A stretch of 41,693 bases of DNA. Source: JAZDDE01 sp039714435 (lineage in GTDB: Bacteria; Gemmatimonadota; Gemmatimonadetes; Palauibacterales; Palauibacteraceae). The position numbers and the translations under genes are program-made. Of the stretch, positions 1 through 7,284 are shown in pieces. The DNA lies in assembly GCA_039714435.1 (NCBI GenBank), contig JBDLJJ010000010.1:1-41693 (forward strand), in the 5' to 3' direction. Numbering within the stretch: position 1 is the stretch's first letter; each line of letters opens with the position of its first letter. A model generated the notes under the pieces. That model was not told the origin of the DNA. It worked only from the letters and a program-made list of their open reading frames with translations, and made no database searches.

Positions 1-116
1 TCATCCAGCTCACGACTGACCGCCGTAGACCCGACGCTTTACGCTTCTATCTCGAGCTTGGATTCAAGGCGACGCATGAAGGTCTCAAGCTGCATTTCGA
101 CCGCGGCACTGCCTAG
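1..116 (+). CDS. GNAT acetyltransferase, C-terminal fragment
   Basis: Only the last 37 codons of this gene lie in the window, in the frame whose first full codon is at base 3, ending at a TAG. The visible tail reads IQLTTDRRRPDALRFYLELG and continues GFKATHEG before the end. The pattern of a strand, an Arg-rich loop, an ALRFY helix and an LGF turn is the motif B end of GNAT N-acetyltransferases, where the Tyr sits beside the acetyl-CoA thiol. The substrate-binding part is outside the window, so the substrate cannot be guessed. The SnoaL-like gene follows after a short gap on the same strand. Confidence 0.75.
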   Translation, partial: IQLTTDRRRPDALRFYLELGFKATHEGLKLHFDRGTA

Positions 117-175
117 CGGTGTTTGGCAATAAGGAATGCGACGGCGTAATATCTCAAATCGCCCCGGAGGCAGAC

Positions 176-604
176 ATGAGTGAAGCCAACAAGAATATCG
201 TGCGTTCTTTCGTGACTGCGGGAAATCGAAATGACTTAGATGCCTTCGATACTCTTTTCGCCCCTGACTTTGTGAGGCACTGCGAAGCGACGCCAGAAAT
301 TGCCGTGACGAGCTGCGAGGAGTTCAAACAGTTCTACCGCGACACGGCGAGGACATTCCCGGATCAGCGAATGACTTTGGACGCGCTGGTCGCGGAGGGA
401 GATCGCGTGGCGTTTTGGGGCACGTTTTCCGGTACCCAGGAGGGACCGATGGGCCCGTTCCCTCCCACGGGCAGGCGAATGGAGTCTGAGGTGGGGGGGA
501 TGTTCCGGATTGAAGATGGCAGGATTGCTGAACTCTGGGTGACCTGGGACAACCTCGCGGGCCTCGTTCAGCTCGGACTCTTCCCACCTCCTGGATCCGA
601 ATAG
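176..604 (+). CDS. SnoaL-like / ester cyclase family protein
   Basis: The 142-residue product has the length and layout of the SnoaL-like polyketide cyclase superfamily (NTF2 fold): an N-terminal helix (NIVRSFVTAGNRNDLDAFD), a loop with FVRHC, a helix with EEFKQFYRDTARTFPD, and sheet strands including DRVAFWGTFSGTQ and a final GRIAELWVTWDN. These small proteins bind or isomerise hydrophobic small molecules, and the substrate here is unknown. The ATG at 176 was chosen over an in-frame GTG at 119 because GGAGG at 166-170 lies five bases before it. No signal peptide is seen, so it is probably cytosolic. Family confidence is good; biochemical function is unassigned. Confidence 0.82.
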   Translation: MSEANKNIVRSFVTAGNRNDLDAFDTLFAPDFVRHCEATPEIAVTSCEEFKQFYRDTARTFPDQRMTLDALVAEGDRVAFWGTFSGTQEGPMGPFPPTGRRMESEVGGMFRIEDGRIAELWVTWDNLAGLVQLGLFPPPGSE

Positions 605-639
605 CTCTTCATTGCAGCCGGGGGTGCCTACATGAGATT

Positions 640-1215
640 CTGTCCGCACGGGTTCCATCAGGACGCCCTGAGCCTGGCGAATTCGCGGATTATGCGGCGT
701 CGGACATAGCTGCCGTTCCGGGTGAGGACGTGCTGACGGCGCTTGTCCGACTGGCCGATGAGACGCCGCGGCTCTTCGAGTCACTGCGCTCAGCGGCGGA
801 GCGCGCAACCAGTTATGCGCCGGGCAAATGGACGCTCAAAGAGATCCTGGGCCATCTTGTCGATGACGAGCGAATCTTCAGCTATCGGCTTCTCTGTGTG
901 GCCAGAGGTGAACAGAATGAGCTGCCTGGCTTCGACGAAGAGATCTACGCGACCTCGGGGGCGTTCGAGCAACGAACGCTTGCCAATTTGCTGAGCGAAT
1001 ATGCAGCGGTGCGGGCCGCCACCCTCGCCCTGCTAGAGCATCTGACCGGAGCAGCGTGGACGCGCCGGGGCAGGGTGAATGGCTATACGGCTTCCGCCCG
1101 GGGTCTCGCATTTCACATCGCGGGGCATGAGCTGCATCATCACCGTGTGATCCGGGAGCGTTATGTGCCACTTCTTGAAGCCGATCTTGAGTCGGTACGC
1201 CCGGGTAACGAATGA
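640..1215 (+). CDS. DinB-like (DfsB) four-helix protein, start unresolved
   Basis: The product belongs to the DinB/DfsB four-helix-bundle family. These are metal-binding proteins, some of which act as thiol-dependent S-transferases. The helix with KWTLKEILGHLVDDER supplies the first metal-site His, and the C-terminal GHELHHHRVIRERY supplies the other histidines. The first ATG, GTG or TTG in frame is the GTG at 730, but family-like sequence (RPEPGEFADYAASD) is encoded in the same frame from about 661. The start given here is a CTG. An ATG at 632 with a well-placed GGGGGTG belongs to the next frame, which suggests either a near-cognate start or a one-base indel between 632 and 661. The stop overlaps the next start by ATGA, so the two genes are translationally coupled. 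Confidence 0.72.
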   Translation: MSARVPSGRPEPGEFADYAASDIAAVPGEDVLTALVRLADETPRLFESLRSAAERATSYAPGKWTLKEILGHLVDDERIFSYRLLCVARGEQNELPGFDEEIYATSGAFEQRTLANLLSEYAAVRAATLALLEHLTGAAWTRRGRVNGYTASARGLAFHIAGHELHHHRVIRERYVPLLEADLESVRPGNE

Positions 1216-1667
1216 ACCGCGGCGGACTAGCTGCCTGCGTGCTGGTAATCGCTGCGTGCCAGCCACAGGGAACGGCGCCGCAGTCCTCCGAAATCGAATT
1301 CCTGAACCTGCCCGGTCAAGTGGAGAGCGGTCAGCCATTCTCCACCGCCGTACGCGTAGACAACATGATCTACCTGTCGGGCGTGATCGGCGTTCATCCT
1401 ACAGAGCTGCGACCCGTCGATGGGGGAATCGAAGCCGAAACACGGCGCGCCATGGAAATCATCCGGGAGCGGGTGGAGGCTTTTGGCTCTTCCATGGATC
1501 GTATCGTCAAGTGCACTGCCTTTCTGGTGGATGAGAATGACCGGGCGGCGATGAACGAGGTGTACAGGAGCCACTTCGAAACACCTCCCGCCCGCAGCGG
1601 TGTCACGGTAGCAGGAATCGCGCTTGGCGCACGAATGGAGCTGGAATGCATCGCTGTCGTGAAGTGA
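1212..1667 (+). CDS. RidA/YjgF-family lipoprotein
   Basis: Residues 1-16 form a lipoprotein signal (a Leu/Val/Ala-rich stretch ending VIAAC, putative lipidated Cys16). Residues ~30-151 are a complete RidA (YjgF/YER057c/UK114) domain with the signature around PPARSGVTVAGIALGA, where the Arg binds the carboxylate of 2-aminoacrylate or other imines, and MELECIAVV at the end. RidA proteins hydrolyse reactive enamine/imine intermediates and are normally cytosolic, so lipid anchoring in the envelope is unusual. The start overlaps the DinB stop as ATGA. Activity is plausible because the Arg is kept, but the substrate outside the cytoplasm is unknown. Confidence 0.85.
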   Translation: MNRGGLAACVLVIAACQPQGTAPQSSEIEFLNLPGQVESGQPFSTAVRVDNMIYLSGVIGVHPTELRPVDGGIEAETRRAMEIIRERVEAFGSSMDRIVKCTAFLVDENDRAAMNEVYRSHFETPPARSGVTVAGIALGARMELECIAVVK

Positions 1668-1683
1668 CCGCCTGGAGCGCGAA

Positions 1684-1986
1684 GTGGCCTTAGAGATGTT
1701 AGTCGGCCTCAACGTCACGGACGATGAGGCCTACGCCGAGTACCGAGCAGAGATGATGCCGATTCTGGCTCGCTTCGGAGGCAGCTTTGGGTATGATTTC
1801 AGGGTGTCAGACGTTCTCAGGCCTGAGACTGGTTCGACGATCAACCGGGTCTTCACGATCCGGTTCCCGGATGCCGAAACCATGTCCTCCTTCTTCGCCG
1901 ACGAGGACTACCTGGGGGTGAAGGCAGGGCACTTTGAGCGCTCAGTCGAGGACACCGTCATCATAGCTACCTATGAGCCCAGATAA
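1684..1986 (+). CDS. DUF1330 family protein
   Basis: This 100-residue protein has the ferredoxin-like alpha/beta dimer pattern of DUF1330: an N-terminal strand, the helix DDEAYAEYRAEMMPILARFG, strands around FRVSDVL and INRVFTIRFPD, the helix AETMSSFFADEDYLGVKAG, and a last strand IIATYEP. The family is related to ABM-type small oxygenase folds, but no reaction is established. The GTG at 1684 has a GGAG six bases upstream; an ATG at 1696 is the alternative. The 3' end overlaps the following VOC gene by 14 bases, indicating one transcript. No signal peptide or transmembrane segment is visible. Confidence 0.72.
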   Translation: MALEMLVGLNVTDDEAYAEYRAEMMPILARFGGSFGYDFRVSDVLRPETGSTINRVFTIRFPDAETMSSFFADEDYLGVKAGHFERSVEDTVIIATYEPR

Positions 1987-2491
1987 AGTGACGCACCTTC
2001 ACCGAGGTATTTACGAGGTACATCTGCCGGTCACCGACGTAGGGCGTTCGGTAGACTTCTACGAGAGGCTCGGGTTTCAGTTGGGCTATGGATCCCGGGA
2101 CGATCCCGGCGCCCTTCTGCTTTACAAGGGAGGCGATGCCCGCTGGATGCTGGGGCTCTTTCGCGTGGACGTTGTGTCGCACCGGCATCCGGCCGAGTCG
2201 CATGTGGCCCTTAGGGTCGCGGAGGAGGACGTGGACGGTATGATTCCGTATCTGCGCGAGCTAGGTATAGAGCCAGTGCACCCCGCTGGGGCTCCGATCC
2301 AGGGTCCGATGGAGGAACCGATAGTGCACGGCTGGATGCCTGCGGCAGCCGTGTTTTTCCGCGACCCCGACGGACACCTGCTCGAACTCATCGCCGAGCT
2401 TACCGTCCCGCCTCGACCAGAAGCCGTATTTCAACCGCTGAGCGAGTGGCGGAGCGCTGACTGGGATTCTTGGGGGGAAACGCTGTTGTGA
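1973..2491 (+). CDS. Glyoxalase/bleomycin-resistance (VOC) family protein
   Basis: The product shows the paired beta-alpha-beta-beta-beta modules of the vicinal oxygen chelate fold. Module one runs from GIYEVHLPVTDVGRSVDFYE, with the typical SVDFYERLGF helix, to MLGLFRVD. Module two runs from ESHVALRVAEEDV to the metal-binding end FFRDPDGHLLELIAEL, whose Glu is the usual metal ligand. The first-module ligand position in VHLPV suggests His. VOC proteins include glyoxalases, extradiol dioxygenases and drug-binding resistance proteins, and the substrate cannot be read from sequence. The gene overlaps its upstream neighbour by 14 nt, and its TGA shares a base with the next ATG. Confidence 0.85.
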   Translation: MSPDKVTHLHRGIYEVHLPVTDVGRSVDFYERLGFQLGYGSRDDPGALLLYKGGDARWMLGLFRVDVVSHRHPAESHVALRVAEEDVDGMIPYLRELGIEPVHPAGAPIQGPMEEPIVHGWMPAAAVFFRDPDGHLLELIAELTVPPRPEAVFQPLSEWRSADWDSWGETLL

Positions 2492-3117
2492 TGTTGGATG
2501 AACTGCACGCCCAGCTGGGTCGAATCGATATATATGTCTTCGACCAACTCATGCGCGGCCGCATCACACCTCAGATGCGAGTGCTCGACGCCGGGTGTGG
2601 AGGGGGCCGCAACACCGAGTATCTGATGCGGTGCGGAGCGGATATCCATGGGGTCGACGCTGACCCTGCTCAGGTCGACAGAATCCGGGCGCTTGCCGCG
2701 GAGGCCGCGCCCCAGCTTCCTTCGAGCAACTTCAGCGTGGCCAGGCTCACGGATCTCCCGTTTCCCGACGTTCACTTCGGCGCCGTGATCTGCAGCGCCG
2801 TTCTCCATTTCGCTGAGGACGAATCCGAGTTCGAGGCGATGGTAGAGGAACTATGGCGCGTTCTCGCTCCGGGCGGGCTCTTCTTCGCGCGGCTCGCCTC
2901 GACGATCGGGATCGAGGGGGTGGTGATCCGCTCGCATGAGCGCTGGCATCGGATGCCGGATGGAAGCGACCGCTTCCTGGTGGACGAGGAGTACTTGCTG
3001 CGCGTAAGCTCAGCGCTCGGGGGCACGCTTCTCGATCCGCTAAAGACGACGGTCGTCCAGAACCAGCGGGCCATGACGACATGGGTGCTGGGGAAGGCCA
3101 CATTGGCCGCTTCCTAG
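2491..3117 (+). CDS. Class I SAM-dependent methyltransferase
   Basis: This is a Rossmann-fold methyltransferase of the Methyltransf_11 type. Motif I is VLDAGCGGGRNTEYL (residues ~36-50), followed by the acidic GVDADPAQ that binds the SAM ribose, motif II-like VARLTDLPFPDVHFG, and the motif IV region FGAVICSAVLHFAED. A post-motif WRVLAPGGLFFARL leads into a C-terminal strand set. The methyl acceptor is unknown. The ATG at 2491 was chosen because GGGGGG at 2471-2476 precedes it and it overlaps the VOC stop by one base; the in-frame TTG at 2470 would lie inside that gene. It closes a coupled cluster of RidA, DUF1330, VOC and methyltransferase. Confidence 0.85.
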   Translation: MLDELHAQLGRIDIYVFDQLMRGRITPQMRVLDAGCGGGRNTEYLMRCGADIHGVDADPAQVDRIRALAAEAAPQLPSSNFSVARLTDLPFPDVHFGAVICSAVLHFAEDESEFEAMVEELWRVLAPGGLFFARLASTIGIEGVVIRSHERWHRMPDGSDRFLVDEEYLLRVSSALGGTLLDPLKTTVVQNQRAMTTWVLGKATLAAS

Positions 3118-3278
3118 CTCCGTGTGCCCGCTGTAAGGTGCCGCGGTCGCCGCTTAAACCCTCTGCCGAAGCAGCGCATTTCGGCGGGCGGTAATCTCAT
3201 CGCGAAGGGGGATAGCCGCGGCATCGCGCCCGGTCTACTTGGGCCGATTGCGAAACCTATCGGTAACAATGACAACGA

Positions 3279-3296
3279 ATTGGCTTGACGGCCAAT
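3279..3296. promoter_or_regulatory. Inverted repeat overlapping a -35-like hexamer
   Basis: The perfect 6-bp arms ATTGGC and GCCAAT flank TTGACG, which matches five of six bases of a sigma70 -35 box. No convincing -10 box lies 17-18 bases downstream (the best is TAGGCA), so promoter function is tentative. The 225-base gap in which it sits, between the methyltransferase and the GNAT gene, shows no other gene. Confidence 0.25.
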
Positions 3297-3342
3297 GGAC
3301 GGCACGAGTAGGCAGATCGTGAACCATTAGCCTGACAAGAGA

Positions 3343-3876
3343 TTGGCGAGGACCTTGGAGATTCGAACCATACGGCGCGACGAGTATCGCGCGCTCGGCC
3401 AGTTGATGATCGAGGTCTATTCCAACCTCGACGGGTTTCCGACACCGGAGGAGCAGCCGGACTACTACGATATGCTGGCTAATATCGGTGCTTTCAACGA
3501 AGAACAGGATTCTAAGGTTGTGGTCGCACTGTCGGCTGACGGGGAGCTGATCGGCGGTGTCGTGTACTTCGGAGACATGGCGAGATATGGCTCGGGGGGT
3601 ACGGCCACATCGGAGAGGAACGCCTCCGGATTTCGTCTCCTGGCTGTCGACCCGAAGTACCGGGGCGCGGGCGCGGGCAGAGCCTTGTCCAACGCATGTA
3701 TCCAGCTGGCCAGAGATAGCGGGCGAGCTCAAGTTATCCTGCACACGACGCAGGCGATGCAGGTGGCGTGGGGGCTCTACGAGAGACTGGGTTTTGAACG
3801 CTCGGTAGACCTGGATTTCGACCAGGGAGGTTTACCAGTATTCGGATTCAGGCTCCAGCTGGAAGAAAGCGGTTAG
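3343..3876 (+). CDS. GNAT N-acetyltransferase
   Basis: This 177-residue protein is a complete GNAT domain. The N-terminal LEIRTIRRDEYRALGQLM strand-helix is followed by GELIGGVVYFG, then motif A FRLLAVDPKYRGAGAGRAL, whose Arg/Gly loop grips the acetyl-CoA pyrophosphate, and motif B MQVAWGLYERLGFERSVDLD. The acceptor is unknown. The only usable start codons are TTG at 3343 or 3355, and no strong ribosome-binding site separates them. The gene is preceded by 225 bases of noncoding DNA, so it is probably transcribed from its own promoter. No export signal is seen. Confidence 0.82.
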   Translation: MARTLEIRTIRRDEYRALGQLMIEVYSNLDGFPTPEEQPDYYDMLANIGAFNEEQDSKVVVALSADGELIGGVVYFGDMARYGSGGTATSERNASGFRLLAVDPKYRGAGAGRALSNACIQLARDSGRAQVILHTTQAMQVAWGLYERLGFERSVDLDFDQGGLPVFGFRLQLEESG

Positions 3877-4061
3877 CAGGAAAGACCACTTCATGAAAGG
3901 GGTTTCGTCCAGGCGTCCGAGCTTGACATGATTCTCGGGCGCGGGCAAGGCGGAGGGAACGCCTCACGGGCCACCCGATTGCTTGCAGCCATTACGGCAG
4001 GACGGCATTCTGTGTCCACATATTCAGCATATCCTTGGCGTATCCTCAGCAGGAGCATTTG

Positions 4062-4406
4062 ATGAGCGCACTTCAGGTGACGGCCCGCCTCAAAATCCAC
4101 GAAGGCAAGCTGGACGAGTTCAAGCAAGTCGCCGCACAGTGCATGCAGTCCGTGCGCGAAAAGGATTCGGGCACGCTTCAGTACGACTGGTTCTTCAACG
4201 ACGATCAAACAGAGTGCGTCGTGAGAGAGACATACAGGGACTCTGATGCCGTGCTCGAGCACATCGGGAACCTGGGTGAGATTATGGGCGCTCTACTGGG
4301 CGTCAGTGACATGGACCTCGAGGTTTTCGGCACCCCGTCAGACGAACTTGCTGAAGCCGCCGCCGAGTTGGCCCCACGCGTCTACTCGCCGTTTCAGAGT
4401 ATCTGA
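4062..4406 (+). CDS. ABM-domain (putative quinol monooxygenase-like) protein
   Basis: The 114-residue product has the dimeric ferredoxin-like ABM fold: MSALQVTARLKIHEGKLDEF, the helix KQVAAQCMQSVREKDSGTLQ, strands YDWFFNDDQTECVVRETY, and the helix DSDAVLEHIGNLGEIMGALLG. Related proteins (YgiN, ActVA-Orf6) are cofactor-free monooxygenases, and others have no known activity. The ATG at 4062 follows AGGAG at 4051-4055 with six-base spacing; the upstream in-frame TTG lacks this. The 185 bases before the gene show no coding signal. A second, divergent ABM protein lies at 21230. Confidence 0.78.
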   Translation: MSALQVTARLKIHEGKLDEFKQVAAQCMQSVREKDSGTLQYDWFFNDDQTECVVRETYRDSDAVLEHIGNLGEIMGALLGVSDMDLEVFGTPSDELAEAAAELAPRVYSPFQSI

Positions 4407-4425
4407 TAGGGAGGCATTTGGTCGA

Positions 4426-4995
4426 ATGACCAGGAAGACGATCGGGTACCTCGCGCTCGAAGGTGTGGTAGTCCTTTTCGGCGTACTGGCCGCTCTGCTC
4501 GTCGAAGGAGCCAGGGAGAACGCGGGCCGCCAGCAGGCTGCCGAAGCGAGCGCCGAACGCGTGTTTCGCGAAGTGTCCCTGAACGCCGCAGAGTTGCGAG
4601 ACATGCAGACTGTAGTAACCGAGCGGCTTGAAAAGCTCCGGGAGCTTCAAGACGAAGAGCCTCAGGGGGTAGCGCTGTCCGCCCTGGTCCAGAGATTCGT
4701 CGGATACAGGACCCCGGAGTTGAGCAGTGCCGCGTGGAAGCGCCTCTCCGGTAGTGATCTCGCAGACTGGATCGACGCCGAGATGCTGGAGGAGGCTTTC
4801 TACCTGTACGAGCGCGTTGAGGCATTCGAGGACCTGGACCGCGAGATCAACCGGCTCGTGTTCGGCGAGTTGTTCTCCGACCCAACGGCCACCTCGACGG
4901 CGATTGCCATTTCCGAGCTGATCATGGAACAACAATTGGGCTGGGCGGGTGATCTCATCCCGCGGCATGAACAGTTCCTGGCCCGGAGTCGGTAG
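4426..4995 (+). CDS. Single-TM inner-membrane protein, DUF6090-like
   Basis: Residues 1-30 contain one hydrophobic segment (IGYLALEGVVVLFGVLAALL) with a positive N-terminus, followed by VEGARENAGRQQ and a long acidic helical region (roughly residues 40-180) with heptad-like charge spacing. The start of the helix, EVSLNAAELRDMQTVVTERLE, recalls the DUF6090 family of small membrane proteins, which open with an ExxLVxxGVLxAL segment followed by an arginine/asparagine-rich juxtamembrane stretch. That is a resemblance, not a proven match. The ATG is preceded by GGGAGG. No catalytic motif is visible, and the function is unknown. A hydrolase gene follows 20 bases downstream. Confidence 0.6.
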   Translation: MTRKTIGYLALEGVVVLFGVLAALLVEGARENAGRQQAAEASAERVFREVSLNAAELRDMQTVVTERLEKLRELQDEEPQGVALSALVQRFVGYRTPELSSAAWKRLSGSDLADWIDAEMLEEAFYLYERVEAFEDLDREINRLVFGELFSDPTATSTAIAISELIMEQQLGWAGDLIPRHEQFLARSR

Positions 4996-5015
4996 TCCAG
5001 CTCCGGACGGGCACG

Positions 5016-5651
5016 GTGGTCGTCGTGCACGGACTCGGCCGTACAGCGGCGTCGATGGCACTCCTCGTGTGGCGCCTCAAGAAGGCTGGGTTCGGCGTAG
5101 TCAGTTTCGGGTACCCTTCCACTTCGGAGCCCATGGAGGACCTGGTCGAGCGGCTCGAATCTGAGATCGCGCGCTGCTGCCCCGACGGATCGGAAACCGT
5201 ACACTTCGTGACTCACTCGATGGGGGGAGTGCTGGTACGGGTATATCTTGGCCAGCGGGCCGACGCTCACCGGGGACGAGTCGTAATGCTCAGTCCTCCG
5301 AACCAGGGGAGCGAGCTTGTGGATGCCTTCGCGGACTCCCCGATGCTTCGATCCGTACTCGGCCCCGCGGGCTCGAAACTGGGGACGGACTCAGAAAGTA
5401 TCCCCAGTCAGCTGGGGCCGGTGCGATGCGAGCTGGGCATCATCGCCGGAGACCGAAGCATGAACGCGTTCACTTCGAGGTTGATTCCGGGACCGGACGA
5501 TGGAAAGGTCAGCGTTGAACGTGCCAGGGCGGAAGGGGCGGCAGACTTTATGATCGTGCATGCGACTCACACGTTTATCATGAACCGCAAGGATGTGTCT
5601 GACGCGGTAGTACACTTTCTCCGGCACGGCCGGTTTGGGAAAGTCCCATGA
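5016..5651 (+). CDS. Lipase-like alpha/beta hydrolase
   Basis: The product starts directly at the first core strand (VVVVHGLGRTAASM, with the oxyanion HGLG), followed by the nucleophile elbow VTHSMGGVLVR (Ser in HSMGG), MLSPPNQGSELVDAF, and a late ATHTFIMNRKDVSDAVVHFL that supplies the catalytic His. This is the pattern of short triacylglycerol-lipase or PGAP1-like bacterial hydrolases. No signal peptide is present, and GTG at 5016 is the only standard start in the open frame. Upstream codons to 4971 remain open (PGPESVVQLRTGT) without a start codon, so a non-standard start is possible. The stop overlaps the next ATG as ATGA. Confidence 0.8.
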   Translation: MVVVHGLGRTAASMALLVWRLKKAGFGVVSFGYPSTSEPMEDLVERLESEIARCCPDGSETVHFVTHSMGGVLVRVYLGQRADAHRGRVVMLSPPNQGSELVDAFADSPMLRSVLGPAGSKLGTDSESIPSQLGPVRCELGIIAGDRSMNAFTSRLIPGPDDGKVSVERARAEGAADFMIVHATHTFIMNRKDVSDAVVHFLRHGRFGKVP

Positions 5652-6112
5652 ATACTCGACTGACTGCGGTGAAGGGTCTGGGAGAGGTGGCTATTCGGGT
5701 GAACGATCTCGAGGCGATGCAGCGCTTCTATGAGGAGGTCATAGGCCTGCAGGTCATGAAGCGGTTTCCGACTGCCGTGTTCTTCCGCATATCCAACGGC
5801 TACGGCGGACATCCGCAGGCCCTCGTGCTGTTTGATCGATCTGTCGAATCAAACCGCCCGCAGATTCACCGGTCGACCCCGCGCGGTGTGAGCGAGGAGC
5901 GCTCGACACTGGATCACGTGGCCCTGGAGATCGATTTGTCAGCCTATGAGAGCGAGAAGCAGCGCCTGGAGGAACTGGGCCTTCCCGTCGAAACAGTAGT
6001 ATTCGAATGGGTAGGCTGGAGATCGCTCTACGTACACGATCCAGAGGGGAACACGGTCGAGCTCGTGTGCTTCGATCCCTCCGTCCTTAATGACGAACTA
6101 TCCGGCGAATGA
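5648..6112 (+). CDS. VOC family protein (glyoxalase/dioxygenase-like)
   Basis: The 154-residue protein has one two-module VOC domain. It begins GLGEVAIRVNDLEAMQRFYE, with EEVIGLQV ending the first helix, has FFRISNGYGGHPQALVLF, and then the second-module start LDHVALEIDLSAYESEKQ, where DHVAL provides a typical metal His. It ends LYVHDPEGNTVELVCFDP, where the Glu of NTVEL is the expected ligand. The complete His/Glu set suggests a metal-binding active site. The substrate is unknown. Translation is coupled to the upstream lipase-like gene by ATGA; a shared pathway is possible but not shown. Confidence 0.85.
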   Translation: MNTRLTAVKGLGEVAIRVNDLEAMQRFYEEVIGLQVMKRFPTAVFFRISNGYGGHPQALVLFDRSVESNRPQIHRSTPRGVSEERSTLDHVALEIDLSAYESEKQRLEELGLPVETVVFEWVGWRSLYVHDPEGNTVELVCFDPSVLNDELSGE

Positions 6113-6118
6113 GGTAGG

Positions 6119-6775
6119 ATGTCCGCTTCGAGTATTTCAGTTCGCGGCGCGGAAAGAGTATGGCCCGTGGCCAGCTTCACCCTCGCCTACCTCGCTGCGT
6201 CGACGCTTATCGCGCTTTTGGCCGGTAATTCCGAGTTCCTGTACTACATAGTGGTAATGCTGATGTTGATCGGCGTGGTAGGTGCGGTACATCGCCGGGT
6301 CGGACTGAGCGGCGCGGTCCTTTGGGGGCTGAGTTTCTGGGGTCTCGCGCATATGGCGGGCGGCCTGCTCACAGTGCCCGAAGGATGGCCCGTAAACGGC
6401 GAGAATCGTGTGCTCTACAGCCTGTGGCTTCTCCCCGGCAGGTTGAAGTACGACCATGTGGTGCACGCCTACGGCTTCGGAATGACGACCTGGGTGTGCT
6501 GGCAGGGGCTGCGGGCCGCGGCGGAACGGCATGGGGCGGTTGTGCGTCCGACAATCGGCCTGCTGGTACTGTCCGCGGCTGCCGGGATGGGTTTCGGTGC
6601 GTTGAATGAGCTAGTTGAATTCGTGGCCACGCTGGCCGTCCCTGAGACGAACGTGGGAGGTTATCTGAACACGGGCTGGGATCTGGTCGCCAACCTGTTC
6701 GGCGTCACGGCTGCCGCGGCGCTAATCTGGTTGAGCGGACGTGCGACAGCTGAAACCCGACGGAGTGAGAGTTGA
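6119..6775 (+). CDS. DUF2238 multi-pass membrane protein
   Basis: The 218-residue protein has about six hydrophobic segments: VASFTLAYLAASTLIALLAG, FLYYIVVMLMLIGVVGAV, LWGLSFWGLAHMAGGLL, an amphipathic stretch, IGLLVLSAAAGMGFGAL and NLFGVTAAAALIWL. Conserved family features include the internal motif KYDHVVHAYGFG with buried His and Asp, and NELVEF followed by GYLNTGWDLVANLFG. This pattern is typical of DUF2238 (YjdF-like) proteins, whose function is unknown. The start has GAGG just upstream, seven bases past the preceding stop. The stop overlaps the next gene's ATG by one base. Confidence 0.8.
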   Translation: MSASSISVRGAERVWPVASFTLAYLAASTLIALLAGNSEFLYYIVVMLMLIGVVGAVHRRVGLSGAVLWGLSFWGLAHMAGGLLTVPEGWPVNGENRVLYSLWLLPGRLKYDHVVHAYGFGMTTWVCWQGLRAAAERHGAVVRPTIGLLVLSAAAGMGFGALNELVEFVATLAVPETNVGGYLNTGWDLVANLFGVTAAAALIWLSGRATAETRRSES

Positions 6776-7284
6776 TGCTACAGGAATTCGCACTTTGGGC
6801 CGAAGTCTTGGGCGGGATCGCGGTTATCGGTGGAATTATTTTCGGAATCGTGCAGCTCAGACTCTTTCGCCGCCAGCGTGCCGACCAGGCAGCCGTGGAA
6901 GTCATGCGCTCCATGTTGAGCGAGCACTTTCCCTCAGCCTACCGTCTGCTTAATCAGCTACCGGATGGTGTCAGCGTGGCTGAGGTGCAAGAGCGCGGGT
7001 CCGAATATGAGAACGCGATCTTTGCTATCGGCACGGTTTTCGAGACGCTTGGCTACATGGTATTCAAGCGGGTGATCCCCCTCATGGTAGTACGCGAACT
7101 TGTCGGTGGCGTCGCGATCGCCATGTGGCGAAAGGCCGGGCCATATGCGGTCGAAATCTCTGAAGGCCAGGGCCAGCCACGCCTGCTCGAGTGGTACGAA
7201 TGGCTGGTGAAGCAGCTAGAGGATCTTGAGGGGAAGATATCTACAAAACGGGCCATAGTGCGGTTCGCTGATTGGAAAAGCTGA
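6775..7284 (+). CDS. DUF4760-like membrane-anchored protein
   Basis: The 169-residue protein has an N-terminal transmembrane helix (LGGIAVIGGIIFGIVQLRLF) followed by a basic RRQRADQAAVE stretch and a helical soluble domain. This architecture, with YENAIFAIGTVFETLGYMVF and LVGGVAIAMWRKAGPY, matches DUF4760-type proteins of unknown function. The ATG overlaps the preceding TGA as TGATG; a TTG one codon upstream is also in frame. The stop abuts the stop of the convergent minus-strand gene inside the palindrome TGATCA. The domain should face the cytoplasm, judged by the positive charges after the helix. Confidence 0.62.
   Translation: MLQEFALWAEVLGGIAVIGGIIFGIVQLRLFRRQRADQAAVEVMRSMLSEHFPSAYRLLNQLPDGVSVAEVQERGSEYENAIFAIGTVFETLGYMVFKRVIPLMVVRELVGGVAIAMWRKAGPYAVEISEGQGQPRLLEWYEWLVKQLEDLEGKISTKRAIVRFADWKS

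Noticed and set aside
3891..4262. Minus-strand reading frame of 123 codons
   Set aside because: It overlaps the ABM gene in antisense, its composition is shadow-like, and no family features are seen.
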